The notes under the pieces: model-generated
What the model was told of the DNA's origin: nothing
What the model saw: the letters and a program-made list of their open reading frames with translations, nothing else
The model's database searches: none
Part shown: piece after piece, positions 54,395 through 64,000 of the stretch
How the letters are laid out: each line of letters opens with the position of its first letter
Numbering within the stretch: the stretch's first letter is position 1
DNA from: Bog-473 sp963800725
GTDB lineage: Bacteria > Actinomycetota > Acidimicrobiia > Acidimicrobiales > RAAP-2
Length of the DNA stretch: 64,000 nucleotides
Direction: 5' to 3'
Assembly: GCA_963800725.1 (NCBI GenBank)
Contig: CAWDCE010000007.1
Location: forward strand, 83,101 to 147,100
Translations under genes and position numbers: made by a program

Positions 54395-55287
54395 ATGACC
54401 GAGCTATCAGGACTGGCTGAACCACCCCCGCTCGGAAGTGCCGCATTGCCCGCTGGCACCTATGCCGGGCAATGCGTCTTTGTCACGGGGGGCGGCACCG
54501 GTCTCGGCAAAGCGATCGCCTCAGAGTTCGCTCGCCTCGGTGCCGATCTCGTCATCGCCAGCCGCAAGCCCGAGCATCTCGATGCCGGACACGAGTCGAT
54601 CACCTCGCTCGGGGCCCGGGTCCTTACCGTCGGTTGCGACATCCGGGACGCGGACCAGGTCGCGGCGGCGTTCGACGCCGCGACGGAGGCCTTCGCAATG
54701 CCGAGCGTCCTGGTCAACAACGGGCCGCGAACTTTCCGGTGCCAGCCGAGGACATGTCACCGAACGCCTGGCGCACCGTGATCGATATCACTTTGAACGG
54801 GACCTTCATCTGCTCCCACGAGTTCGCCCGGCGCCATCTCGGCACACAGACGCCCGGGTCGATCATCAACGTCGGTGCCTCCTACGCCTGGACGGGCGGT
54901 CCGGGATTCGCCCATTCGGCTGCGGCCAAGGCCGGGGTCAAGAACATGGTCGAGACCCTGGCCGTTGAATGGGGTCCCTACGGCATCCAGGTCAACGGCT
55001 TGGTGCCCGGGCTCTTCCCCCATGAAGACATGACGGCGGACATCACCGGGAATCTGGACCGCACCAATGAAAAGGATGTCTGTCAGCCGGCCCTACGCGT
55101 CGGACGATTGCGCGAGCTGGGCTGGGCGGCCACGTTCTTGGCATCGCCGTACGCCCGCTTCATTTCGGGTCACACATTGGTCGTCGACGGCGCCAACTGG
55201 CAGCGGCGCTCCCTCACCAACCCGCCGGTGGTGACCGTGCGCGAGCAAATGGGTCGAGGAGCTTTCGACCCGAATCCAGCCGAGTAG
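54395..55287 (+). CDS. 2,4-dienoyl-CoA-reductase-like SDR (one frame break)
   Basis: About 297 aa. FVTGGGTGLGKAIASEFARLGADLVIASRK is a NADPH-type motif with Arg after the second strand. The middle has NFPVPAEDMSPNAWRTVIDI, typical of DECR. The active site reads GGPGFAHSAAAKAGV: the usual Tyr is absent and only Lys remains, as in dienoyl-CoA reductases. A base appears lost near 54722 in LVNN/AANFP. It likely reduces an unsaturated acyl-CoA together with the preceding hydratase. Start 2 nt after the corrected hydratase stop. Confidence 0.87.
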
Positions 55288-55296
55288 GCGTTCGTC

Positions 55297-56181
55297 GTGG
55301 TTAAGTCCGCGGCGCTTGCGCTGCCTTCGCATCATGTACATCGGTTAGAAGATGGTCGCCGTGTGGGCTACGCCCTCTTCGGCGATCCCGACGGCTTCGC
55401 CGTGCTCAACTGCCATGGGGGATTGCTGAGCCGCAACGACACCGCGCCGGTCCATGCCGATGCCCATGGCCTCGGTGCCCGGATCATCTCGATCGACCGC
55501 CCAGGTGTGGCGTTGTCCGATCGATCCCCCGGGCACACAATTGGTGACTGGGCCGATCACGACGTGCGGTCGGTACTCGGGGAGCTTCACGTCGAACGAT
55601 TCTCAGTCATCGGGTGGTCGCTCGGCGCTCAATACGCCCTCGGCGTGGCCCACGTGTTCGGCGACCGGGTGCAGCGGGTTGCCACCTTGGCGGGGTGTCC
55701 ACCCCTCGACGATCCTCGGCGCCTGGCCGAGCTCAACAGAATGGATCGGTACTTTTCCTCGATCAGTGTGCGCCGGCCGCTGGCTGCCCGTGCGCTCTTT
55801 AGCGGCGTGCACACGTTGGCCCGCTATATGCCGTCGGTGACGACCAGGCTCAGCACGTGGGGCGAACCGCCCGCGGGAACGTTGGCTGTTCGCCTCGAAG
55901 GGTCGTGGTGGGCGCGCACGATGGAAGAAGGGATGCGCAATGGCCGCGGGGTCATCGACGAGTACCGGACCATGGTGGCACCGTGGGGCTTTGACCCTGC
56001 GGAGGTCGTCGTGCCCGTCGACGTGCATCAAGGTGACGCCGACACACTGGTCCCCGAGCGTTGGGGTCGCGACCTGGCCGAACTGTTGGCGAACGCGACG
56101 CTGCACGTTCATCGAGGCGTTGGCCACATGATTGGAGTGACCAAACGGACTGAGGTCATCGCGTCGCTCATGGCGGATTAA
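55297..56181 (+). CDS. Alpha/beta-fold hydrolase
   Basis: 294 aa. NCHGGLLSRN forms the oxyanion loop, VIGWSLGAQYAL holds the nucleophile elbow (GWSLG), the acid lies in HQGDADTLVPERW, and the histidine in GVGHMIG. RIISIDRPGVALSD is typical. No signal peptide. Probably hydrolyses an ester, lactone or C-C bond in the pathway of the preceding genes, from which it is separated by 9 nt. Confidence 0.9.
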   Translation: MVKSAALALPSHHVHRLEDGRRVGYALFGDPDGFAVLNCHGGLLSRNDTAPVHADAHGLGARIISIDRPGVALSDRSPGHTIGDWADHDVRSVLGELHVERFSVIGWSLGAQYALGVAHVFGDRVQRVATLAGCPPLDDPRRLAELNRMDRYFSSISVRRPLAARALFSGVHTLARYMPSVTTRLSTWGEPPAGTLAVRLEGSWWARTMEEGMRNGRGVIDEYRTMVAPWGFDPAEVVVPVDVHQGDADTLVPERWGRDLAELLANATLHVHRGVGHMIGVTKRTEVIASLMAD

Positions 56182-56345
56182 GGCGACGATCAGGGTCGTG
56201 ATGCTTCACCGACGGGTAGTCCCTCGCTCCCGCCCCCAGGTGTCGCACCCGTCCCACCGCTCTCATCGAGCTTCGAGCGGGAAGAAGCGAGACCCGTCGT
56301 GAGTGGCGACCGCTATCGGGCGTGCGGGCGTGCGACGCTGTTCGA

Positions 56346-57875
56346 GTGTTCGGGCGTGGTTCGGCGGGATTCTGGCGGCTGGGCCTGGGCGGGGTCGCCC
56401 TCGCGCTGGTGCTCACCGGTTGCGCCGCACCGTCGGGTCCACGAGCGGTCAGCGCCAAAGTGCGGTTGGCGCCGACTACCTCAGCGCCGACGACTACCAC
56501 CACCTCGACGTTGCCCGTAACGCCGATCAACTGGACGCCGTGTAACGGCAGTCTCGAGTGCGGAACGTTGGTCGTCCCTCTCGACTATGCGAATCCGGGG
56601 GGTCCCACCATCGATATCGCGGTCGAGCGCCATCTGGCCGAGGATCCCCAAAGCCGCATTGGCTCACTGGTCATCAATCCAGGTGGTCCTGGCGTGTCGG
56701 GGATTGATGACTTCTCCAATGAGCTGAGCGTGCTCACCGCGCCGTTGCTGGACGACTTCGATATCGTGACTTTCGATCCGAGAGGGGTGGAGCGAAGTGA
56801 CCCGGTCACCTGTGGCGAGACCCCGGGGGCTGCTCCGGGTCCGCTGTCGGATCCGGTTCCCCAGACGGTCGCACAGCAAAACGCCGCCATTTCGAGCATG
56901 CGCCAATTCGGGGCTGACTGTGAGAAGGCCAGCGGCGCGGTACTGCCCTATGTCGGCACCGTTGACGTCGCCCGTGATCTTGAACGACTGCGGATCGCAC
57001 TTGGTGATCCCGGTCTCACGTTTATGGGACAGTCCTACGGCACACTGCTCGGTGCGACCTACGCCGAGATGTATCCAACGCATGTGCGCGCCATGGTGCT
57101 CGACAGTGCGATCGATCCCGCACTGAGCATTGGCCAGATCACCATCGACCAGGCCAAGGGGTTCGAAGGCGTCCTCAACTCTTTCTTCACTTGGTGCGCG
57201 TCAAGTGCCCAATGTGCCTGGCGCACGACGAGCGATCCGACCGCTGCCGCACTGGCGCTAATCGCCCAGTCCCGGGTCAATCCGGCCCCGGCCGGTGGTG
57301 GCCGCACCGTGGGGCCAGGCGAGCTCTACGACGCGTTGTTGGAGGGTTTGTACTCACAGCTCGACTGGCCAACGCTGGGCAACGCTCTGGCCGCGGATGC
57401 GGAGGGAAACGGGGCACCGATCATTGCGATGTCGGATCGCTACGTGGCGAACGGGTCGACCAACGGATCCGATGCGGGCGAAGCGATCGACTGTCTCGAC
57501 CATCCGACCCCCGCGCGCCACATCGGGATTTGCTGCGCTGGCGGCGAACTACGGACAGGTTGCCCCGGTATTCGGCCCGCTCCTCGCATGGGATCAGGCG
57601 GCGTGTGCGACCTGGCCCGTGGCGGCGACCCGTCCGGTCGGACCGGCCCGGGCCCCCGGCTCGCCCCCCATCTTGGTGGTGGGTACCACCAATGACCCGG
57701 CCACCCCCTATGCCTGGGCGGTGTCGCTGTCACGCGGTTGTCCCAAGGCGTACTTCTGACCCGGGTCGGCAATGACCACGTGGCGTACTTCTACAGTGCG
57801 TGCGTACGCAACTACGTCCAGACGTATCTGCTCGGTGCGGGCGCGCCGCCCATCGGGACGACCTGCAGTTCCTAG
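56346..57875 (+). CDS. Secreted alpha/beta hydrolase, tripeptidyl-aminopeptidase-like lipoprotein (two frame breaks)
   Basis: About 510 aa. Signal LGLGGVALALVLTGC ends in a lipobox (LTGC), then a Thr-rich linker. The catalytic domain has VPLDYANPGGPTIDIAV, LVINPGGPGVSG, DFDIVTFDPRGVERSDPV and the nucleophile elbow FMGQSYGTLLG. The C-terminal TAP-like part has PPILVVGTTNDPATPYAW (acid) and TRVGNDHVAYF (His). Frame changes near 57515 and 57745 cancel each other. GTG 56322 is an alternative start. Resembles SlpD/SlpE and Tap of Streptomyces, which trim peptides outside the cell. End overlaps the convergent GH78 gene. Confidence 0.85.
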
Positions 57876-60671
57876 ACCGAAGCTGCGGTGAACTGATACG
57901 AACCGCTAGCCAGGGCGACCACCACTGTCCCGCCTCCCGACGACACCAACGTCACCCCGGGCAATGCGCGAGCGAGGCCCCGCTTTCTTGCACAGATGAC
58001 GGACTGCGGGCGGGCAGACTGACGTGGGCCGATGCGTTGGGCGGGATCGTCGTGCTCAACGTGAGCCGTGAGCCACTACGCCGCCACTCAAGAGACACCG
58101 GGCCGGCGATCGTCGGCACCGAACCCCGTGCCGAGCTCAAGCCCGTCTTCGGCGGTGCGATCGCAACCGTGACCGTGCCGTCGGTGTCGGGTTCTTCCAA
58201 GGTGGCGCCGAGCAGGGTCTCTTGCATCGCCACGAGGGCGGACGATCCCCACCCGTGCGACATCGAGTCACCAATGAAGTCACTCGGTGTCCAGGTCTCC
58301 CACACAAAGGTGCCCCCCGAAGCCACGATGTGGGCCCACCCCGGTATCTGGGTGTTCGTGAGCGTCTTGACGAGGTCACCGGTCAATCCGGCATTGGCGA
58401 GGCCGCGGAGAAGCTCCAGCCCGTGCACGGACCATGTCGATCCCGAGTGAAGCGACGTAGGCGCCGACCTTGGCGACCTTGGCCGCCGGCACGACGTCAT
58501 AGGCCAGTGCGAGGGCATCGGCCTCTTGCTGAGGCATGGGGGCTCTGGCTTTGGTTCGGGAGGAGCCCATCGGTGTAGATCCCGTCGGGGCGCACCAGGT
58601 GGGCGTTGATGGCATCGCGGTAGTTGGGCCGCCCTGGCTTCTTGGGTGGCGGCACCCGCGGTGTCCCCGGAAACCAGGGCGAGCTGGGCGATCCGGTGCA
58701 GTGCATTGACCCCGAGCGTGTTCGAAGCAGTGTCAAGCGTCACGTTGAGGTCGATCCGAAGACCGGATCGCCGTTGGAGCCTTCGGCGAACCCAGCCAGG
58801 AGTCCCGTCGAGGGATCACGCGCCGCCCAGACTTACTCGGCCACCTTGCTCGTCGAGGGATAAAAGGCCACTGCGGTGTCGCGATCCCCGGTGGCGAGGT
58901 AATAGCGCCAAACCCATTCGGGGTAGCGCTCGGTGAAGATCGGAATATCGCGACCCCCATCACCGTTGGGGTAGACCGCTTTGACCCGGCCGTCGGGCCA
59001 ATAGCGGGCCTGGCCGCGCTCGACATCCCGGAGGCCCTGCCAACTCATGTTCTGATCACCGTAGGCCCGCATGATCGCTTCGGATTCGTTGGAGGAATCC
59101 CAGACAAATTGCCCCTTCTCCCTCGTTGGGGTGTCGACGAACTGTTCGTGCGTGCAATAGAGGCACGACCGAGCATTGAGTTTCCAGACCGAATCGAGCA
59201 TGGGGAGAGCGGTGGAAAAGGTGGCCGGCACGGTTGCCGGCATAGCGGCATGCGACACGATGGCCGAGATCTGGTCACGCCCGAGGCTTTCTCCGGGATT
59301 GTCGATCTGGAGGTAGCGAAAACCCAGATACGTCAGCGGTTCGAAAACTTGCTGCCCGCTGCGGGTGATGTAGGAGTACGAAAGGTTCGTCCCTTGTGTC
59401 GCGTGCGTGGTCGAGACCTGACCGTTGGGGTCGAGGGCATAGCCGACGTGCATGGCGACGGTCCGGCCGTTCTGTCCGTTGGCGAACCGCACGGACGGCC
59501 GTGCCGCGTAGATGGCGCCGAAGTCCGCCACCACGGAACCGCTGGCCAAGGTGCGTAGGCTGATTGGCGCCACAATGTGCTCGCTGATGTGGGTGCGCTG
59601 GGCGACCATGCCGCCGAACGGCGGTGTGGCGACCGGGCCGAGCACCGTCGTTGCCGTCCAATCGGCGTCGTCGAAGGCGGGGTCACTCCAACCGCTCGGG
59701 TGCGCCCGACCGTCGATCCATTCCACGAAGTCGGATCCGTCGGAGTTGCGCAGCGGAGATGGCAACCATTCGGCAGGGAGTTCCTTCCAACCCGCATCGG
59801 TGCCATAGGCCACGTGCTGGCCGTTGGCGTAGTGCAGCGACAATTCCATGATCAACCCGGGGGCCGACTGTGGCCGACCCTGGCCCGCGCCATACCAGCG
59901 GTGCAGCACGCCCAAGGCCGTGGGGGCCCCGGCCTTGACCTGCTCGGTGACATCGGTAGTGCGGACGTATTGCTCTTCCGGATATGAAAAACTCGGACCG
60001 AAGTCCACCTTTTGCCCACCCACGAAAAGTTGGTAGGTGTGGGCGGCTGAGATATAGGCGGTTGCTCGAAGCAGGTTGCCCGGCGGGGGAGTGACCACGC
60101 TACGCAGGTACGTCACACGGTCAGGCTGGTTCGAGGTTGCACTCGGCTGGAGCCACTGTGCGGTCCAATCCGCTGGGCGCAGCACGGTGGTGAAGGTGGC
60201 CTCGGGCGCCGGAGCGCTCCAGTGACCATTTTGGTCGCGCACCTCGACCGACCAGCCGTAGGACGCATCGGCGTCGAGTGGCGGGCCGGCGTAGGCGATG
60301 AACGCCTGGCGCGTGGAGCTCACTTGGCCGCTGTCCCAGATTGGGGGCAACGCAGTCTTGGACATCCGCTGCACCACGATGCGGTACCCGCTCTGACGAG
60401 CGCCGCGTGCGCTCGAGTGAAGTGTCCACGCGAAAAAGCAGCCGTCGGGATCCACACCATGTGGGTTCACCAACCCATTCACCGTCAGGTTGGCGGCGAT
60501 GACGCCACCATTCGAGGTGGCAACCAGTGCGTCATCGATCCGAGAATCCGTGGTACCGCGCATCGCGGCACCGGCTTGTCCATCGAGTTGGGGAATTGCG
60601 CCGGCGCCGAGGACCGCAGCAGAAGTGGCAGCCCCACGAGTCAAGAAAGTGCGTCGATCGATCGGGCTCAT
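57872..60671 (-). pseudogene. GH78 alpha-L-rhamnosidase, Tat-exported; 3' third badly disrupted
   Basis: About 930 codons. Tat signal RRTFLTRGAATSAA from ATG 60671, then fibronectin-like and beta domains (YGWSVEVRDQNGHWSAP), NLLRATAYISAAHTYQLFVGG and the catalytic domain with FVDTPTREKGQFVWDSS. The 3' third carries an in-frame TAA at 58832-58834 (in KVAE-stop-VWAARDPS) and shifts near 58760, 58620, 58540, 58440 and 57955; the pieces TWTPSDFIGDSMSHGWGSSA and VTLVSSGGGTVVVA still match the family C-terminus. It would release rhamnose from plant or bacterial glycans outside the cell. Error density exceeds that elsewhere, so decay is possible. Confidence 0.8.
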
Positions 60672-61846
60672 TGGATCTCCCTGACCTGATTCGCCGAACG
60701 GTCGCTGTAGAGCACCGAGCCGGTCGATGTGATCGCTATCCCAACCGGAACGCCCATGGTGGTCAGGATCCAACGGGTCCCATTTCCCGATGCTCCATCC
60801 TTCGTGACAGGAACCCCACCGGCCAACGAGTGAGGTCACACCGTTCATCTGTCGACCCAAGATCGTGGCTGTCTCTGCTGGTACCACTTTGATGTTGTGC
60901 TGGGTCCCGTCTGTCGCGTACAGAGTGCCATTTGGTGCGACGGCGACCCCCTCTGGGTCGTTGAGCTCCGAGGTGTCGCCAGCGGCCGGGAGCCCATCTT
61001 GAATGTACGAGCCGTTGCTGCCTGCACCAATGACCGTGGCAATCCCACCCGCAGCGATTGTGGTGCCGTAGTCCGTCCCCGCCGTAACCGGAATCTCGAG
61101 GACTGATTGATCGCCGTTGTCCACGACAAAAACATCGCCCTTCGTGTCCACGGTCACAGCCACGGGATTCCAAAGTTGGGCGGCCGTTGCCGGTCCGTCG
61201 CGCTGGTCGGACCCGCACGTCCCTGTGCCGGCCATCGAATAGATGTGCCCGGCCAACATGGATTGGCCGAAGTGCACACCGCTGCTGGTGGGGACCACAC
61301 GGACCCGGCAGTTGGCGGTGTCGGCGATCAAGAGATCTCCGGCCGCATCGACTCCCACCCCGGTGGGCTTGTTGAGCTCGCCCGACGTCGCCACAAGTCC
61401 GTCGCCGTTGAAGCCGGCGGTGCCATTGCCCGCCACCGTCACCAGGGAATGGTTTTGGGGATGGATCGCTTGGACGCGCTCAGCGGTGGCTTCGGCGATA
61501 TAGAGCGTCCCGCTCGGGTCCACGACCACACCGGTCGGAACCCCGGACCCGAATGTGCGCCACAGGTGCCTCCGGCCAAGGTGACGGGACGGCGCGCGGT
61601 CATCGAAATGCCATAGAGGTGCCCGGAATGACTCGGGACCACAAGGACCCGGCAGTGGTTGGTGTCGGCGATGAAGAGATCGCCGGACGGATCCACCGCG
61701 ATACCGCTTGGCGAACTCAGGTTCGATGAACTGGGGGCGCCCACGACGGTGCTCACCGATGGGGGCGCCGCCGCGGTGGCACCAGAGGTGATGCACATGA
61801 CACCGCACGTGATGGTGCCGGCCAGCAACAGGGGTGAGTACCGCAC
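60668..61846 (-). CDS. Exported NHL-repeat beta-propeller protein (two frame breaks)
   Basis: About 392 aa. Signal LLLAGTITCGVMCITSGATA is followed by NHL repeats: LSSPSGIAVDPSGDLFIADTNHCRV, VPTGVVVDPSGTLYIAEA, LNKPTGVGVDAAGDLLIADTANCRV, LWNPVAVTVDTKGDVFVVDNG and LNDPEGVAVAPNGTLYATDG. Six-bladed propellers of this kind bind ligands or proteins. Frame breaks near 61560 and 60810; the true end reads SDRSANQVREIQ and overlaps the rhamnosidase ATG (ATGA), so the two genes are coupled. GTG start at 61846. Confidence 0.85.
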
Positions 61847-61957
61847 GGCCTCATCATGACCGAAAGTGCTCCGGCGTGCCCGTCAGTCGTGTCCCATGAG
61901 CCAAAGCAGGGCCATAGTCTGAGCGGCACTCACAAGAGATACGAAGGAGGGTTGATC

Positions 61958-62715
61958 ATGCAAGGTGAAGAAGCGCTTTCGGCCGCCAACGTCGACTTCG
62001 TGGGCCATGGCGGCGACACCATCAACGGGTATCAGGTGGTGGTCGACGGCGACGGCCCGTTTCCCGGTGTGGTGGTCATTCACCACCTGCCCGGGTGGGA
62101 CTCAGCGACCAAAGAGATCACCCGAAACCCGCGGCCCATGGCTATAACGCGATCTGTCCCAATCTCTATTACCGCGAGGGACCCGACGCCGATCCCGATG
62201 ATGCCGCGGCATCCGCACGGGCCAAAGGGGGGGTGTCCGATGACCAGCTGGTCGGTGATGTGGGCGGGGCGGTCGAAACCCTCCGGGCGCTGGCGACATC
62301 CAATGGCAAGGTCGGGGTGATTGGGTACTGCTCGGGTGGGCGTCAGTCGTTCCTCTGTGCACTGTCGCTGCCGATCGATGCTGCAGTCGACTGCTACGGG
62401 GCCTTTGTCAGTGGGGTTGCCCCCGAAGGTTTTCCCTTGAAGGTCACCCCGTTGATCGGGCGCACCGCCGAACTCCGCTGCCCGCTCTTGGGCCTTTTCG
62501 GCATGGATGATCAATACCCGAACCCCGAACAGGTGGACGAACTCGAAGCCGCGCTGATCGAGCACGCCAAGACATATGAATTCCACCGGTACGAAGGGGC
62601 GGGACACGCCTTCTTTTCGACGAATCGTCCGAGTTTTCGCCCCGAATCCGCACTGGACGGCTGGCAGCGGATCTTTTCGTGGTTTGGCACATATCTGAGT
62701 GAAGGGGAGGCCTGA
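61958..62715 (+). CDS. Dienelactone hydrolase family protein (one frame break)
   Basis: About 252 aa. INGYQVVVDGDGPFPGVVVIHHLPGWD opens the fold; after a slip near 62125 come AAHGYNAICPNLYYREG and the nucleophile motif GYCSGGRQSFL with catalytic cysteine. The aspartate lies in GMDDQYPN and histidine in GAGHAFFS. It would hydrolyse dienelactone or a similar lactone/ester in ring-cleavage pathways. GAAGGAGGG precedes the ATG. The DUF6295-like gene follows 2 nt after its stop. Confidence 0.88.
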
Positions 62716-62717
62716 TC

Positions 62718-62978
62718 ATGTGCTCATACGTCACCGTCGGGGCCGATATCGCCGGAAGTGCCAAAGGACCCGATGGTTGGTTCTCGGTCACTTCGGCTTC
62801 TGTGTATTTCGATCATCCCTATCATGCCCCCTTCGAACACACCCTTAACATCGACTTCATCGACAAATCACGTGGACCGGGTGCCCGGGTCGCCGTCGAG
62901 TTGACGGCCGAGTCGGCGCGCGAGCTCATGCGGTCAATCGAGGCGGCGCTCGAGGCAGCCGGGGCGGCGGCGCACTGA
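62718..62978 (+). CDS. Small conserved protein (DUF6295-like)
   Basis: 86 aa, no signal or membrane helix. MCSYVTVGADIAGSAKG, GWFSVTSASVYFDHPYHAP and NIDFID are strongly patterned, and ELTAESARELMRSIEAALEAA forms a C-terminal helix. I recall this pattern as DUF6295, often beside dienelactone hydrolases, but cannot verify the number. Function unknown. Tightly linked to the upstream hydrolase, so likely translated with it. Confidence 0.7.
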   Translation: MCSYVTVGADIAGSAKGPDGWFSVTSASVYFDHPYHAPFEHTLNIDFIDKSRGPGARVAVELTAESARELMRSIEAALEAAGAAAH

Positions 62979-63032
62979 GCGCTGGGTCGACGCCGTACGT
63001 CACGTGCACCGGTTCGGTGCTTTCATGGGGTG

Positions 63033-63986
63033 ATGAATCCGGGGCCTGCTCCTTTTGCGGCTGGCGTCCACATCCCGTGGTCCGAAGTACCCTCACGGGT
63101 TCACGAATGGGCGGTACGAACCGGCGGCTCTCTGCCTCGAGAGGTCCACAATCTCGCCGGAGGTTTCTCCCCCGGGGCGATTGCGCGCATCCGATTCGAC
63201 GATCGCGAGATCTTCTTCAAAGCGGTGGGCGCGGAGTTGAATCCGGACTCGCCGGACTTTCACCGTCGTGAGGCGAAGGTGACCCGCGAACTACCACGGT
63301 CGCCCATGCTGGCGGAGCACCTGGCCACCTATGACGACGGACACTGGGTGGCGCTGGCCTACGCAGCCGTGGAAGGTCGTCTCCCTCAGCTTCCGTGGAG
63401 GTCTGAGGAGCTCGTCCGTGCCGTTGCTTCGCTTGAGCGTTTGCATGAAGCGCTCACGCCCACGCCAACGACCGAGTTGGCGACGAGCAGCGACCACCTC
63501 GGTGCACTGTTCGTCGGTTGGCGGTCCCTGGCCTCGCTGGAAAGGATCCCCGCTGGGCTCGACGAGTGGTCTCGGACACACCTCTTGGAATTGGCCGACC
63601 TCGAATCGAACTGGAACGAGGCCGCGGCAGGACACACTCATCCATGGTGACGTCCGTTCCGACAACATGGTGATGAGTGTCGATCGGGTGGTGTTTGTCG
63701 ATTGGCCCCACGCATCCGTCGGATCTCCTGTACTTGATCTGATCGGATGGGCACCGTCGGTGGCCCTCGAAGGGGGACCCGATCCGAAGCGTTGCTCTCT
63801 TGGTACCACCCATCGCGCCAAGTTGACCCAGGTGCCCTCAATTCCTTGCTGGCCGCCTTTTCCGGGTTCTTGACTGAGCACTCGCTGCGCCCAGCGCCGC
63901 CGGGGCTCCCGACACTCCGCTCGTTTCAAGGTGCGCAAGCGCAAGTGGCCCGCCATTGGCTGGCCCGACGCACGGGTTGGCGCTAG
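63033..63986 (+). CDS. Aminoglycoside-phosphotransferase-family kinase (two frame breaks)
   Basis: About 318 aa. The N-lobe has LAGGFSPGAIARIRFDDREIFFKAVG (ATP-binding loop and lysine). The catalytic loop is HGDVRSDNM and the metal-binding motif VFVDWPHASVG, as in APH/choline kinases. Frame breaks near 63640 (just before TLIHGD) and 63785; the C-terminus then reads ALLSWYHPSRQVDPGALNSLL. Family members phosphorylate antibiotics, sugars or other small alcohols; the target cannot be predicted. ATG 63033 or GTG 63030. The last 14 bases of the window hold nothing recognisable. Confidence 0.82.
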
Positions 63987-64000
63987 AGAAGTGGCGAGAC

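Noticed and set aside
53612..55287. Apparent in-frame fusion of enoyl-CoA hydratase and SDR
   Set aside because: Removing one G at 54337-54339 gives a normal hydratase C-terminus with its own stop at 54390-54392, three bases before the SDR ATG. The fusion is a frameshift artefact.

Overview
The window is GC-rich, densely packed DNA from a chromosome of a high-GC Gram-positive bacterium. Actinobacterial traits include many GTG starts, ATGA/GTGA overlaps, a rimO-pgsA-cinA-(recA) backbone, a GAAC-N4-GTTC LexA box before recA, a LAFTG-type sorting signal, an F420-type LLM oxidoreductase and a CYP51/ferredoxin cluster resembling one in mycobacteria. At least ten genes have a TANNNT -10 element 6-9 nt before the start codon and no Shine-Dalgarno, the signature of leaderless mRNAs. 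A deep-branching actinobacterium such as Acidimicrobiia is my best guess; the sequence alone does not prove it.

Layout. 0-8 kb: 3' part of an Lhr helicase, 5-oxoprolinase (pxpA and a fused pxpB-pxpC), DUF4395 and TauE/SafE membrane proteins. 8-14.5 kb: EthD protein, CYTH-CHAD protein, Nudix hydrolase, serine hydrolase, small membrane protein, and a divergent thiolase-like/DUF35 pair. 14.4-17.9 kb: tRNA-Ser(GCT), rimO, pgsA, cinA. 18-24.8 kb: one operon of response regulator, histidine kinase, YceI protein, GT2-GtrA and GT39 glycosyltransferases, ended by a clear terminator. 24.8-28.3 kb: macro-domain protein, two paralogous exported proteins, then SOS-controlled recA. 28.3-34.3 kb: an ECF sigma factor fused to a zinc-finger/transmembrane/Ig-like anti-sigma region, divergent from a large repeat-built cell-wall protein. 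34.3-40.2 kb: lipoproteins, a dimethylformamidase-like Tat lipoprotein, acetyltransferase, serB, hemolysin III. 40.2-56.2 kb: a two-armed catabolic cluster. The minus arm holds CoA-transferase, amidohydrolase, LLM oxidoreductase, enoyl-CoA hydratase, SDR, carboxymuconolactone decarboxylase, aldehyde dehydrogenase and a 3-hydroxyisobutyrate-dehydrogenase-like protein. The plus arm holds an unknown protein, TetR, P450, SDR, CYP51, ferredoxin, an NTF2-like protein, enoyl-CoA hydratase, SDR and hydrolase. 56.3-64 kb: secreted peptidase-like hydrolase, GH78 rhamnosidase, NHL-repeat protein, dienelactone hydrolase, a small conserved protein and an APH-family kinase.

How genes work together. The 47-53 kb genes are chained by 1-4 nt overlaps. 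Their divergent start region carries three TCTGGAC copies at 12-bp period overlapping a likely leaderless promoter, a good candidate site for the local TetR. I infer oxidation of a hydrophobic (perhaps steroid- or terpenoid-like) substrate by two P450s, then dehydrogenation and CoA-thioester chemistry. The ECF sigma fusion and divergent surface protein may form a cell-surface sensing and response unit.

Quality warning. About 28 genes or gene segments are split by single-base indels, many in short homopolymers, and in several cases removing one base restores a textbook protein. None was seen between about 20.5 and 43.5 kb. These look mostly like uncorrected sequencing errors, so I give full-length gene spans and mark the break points. 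The 3' third of the GH78 gene is worse (several shifts plus a stop codon) and could be a true pseudogene.
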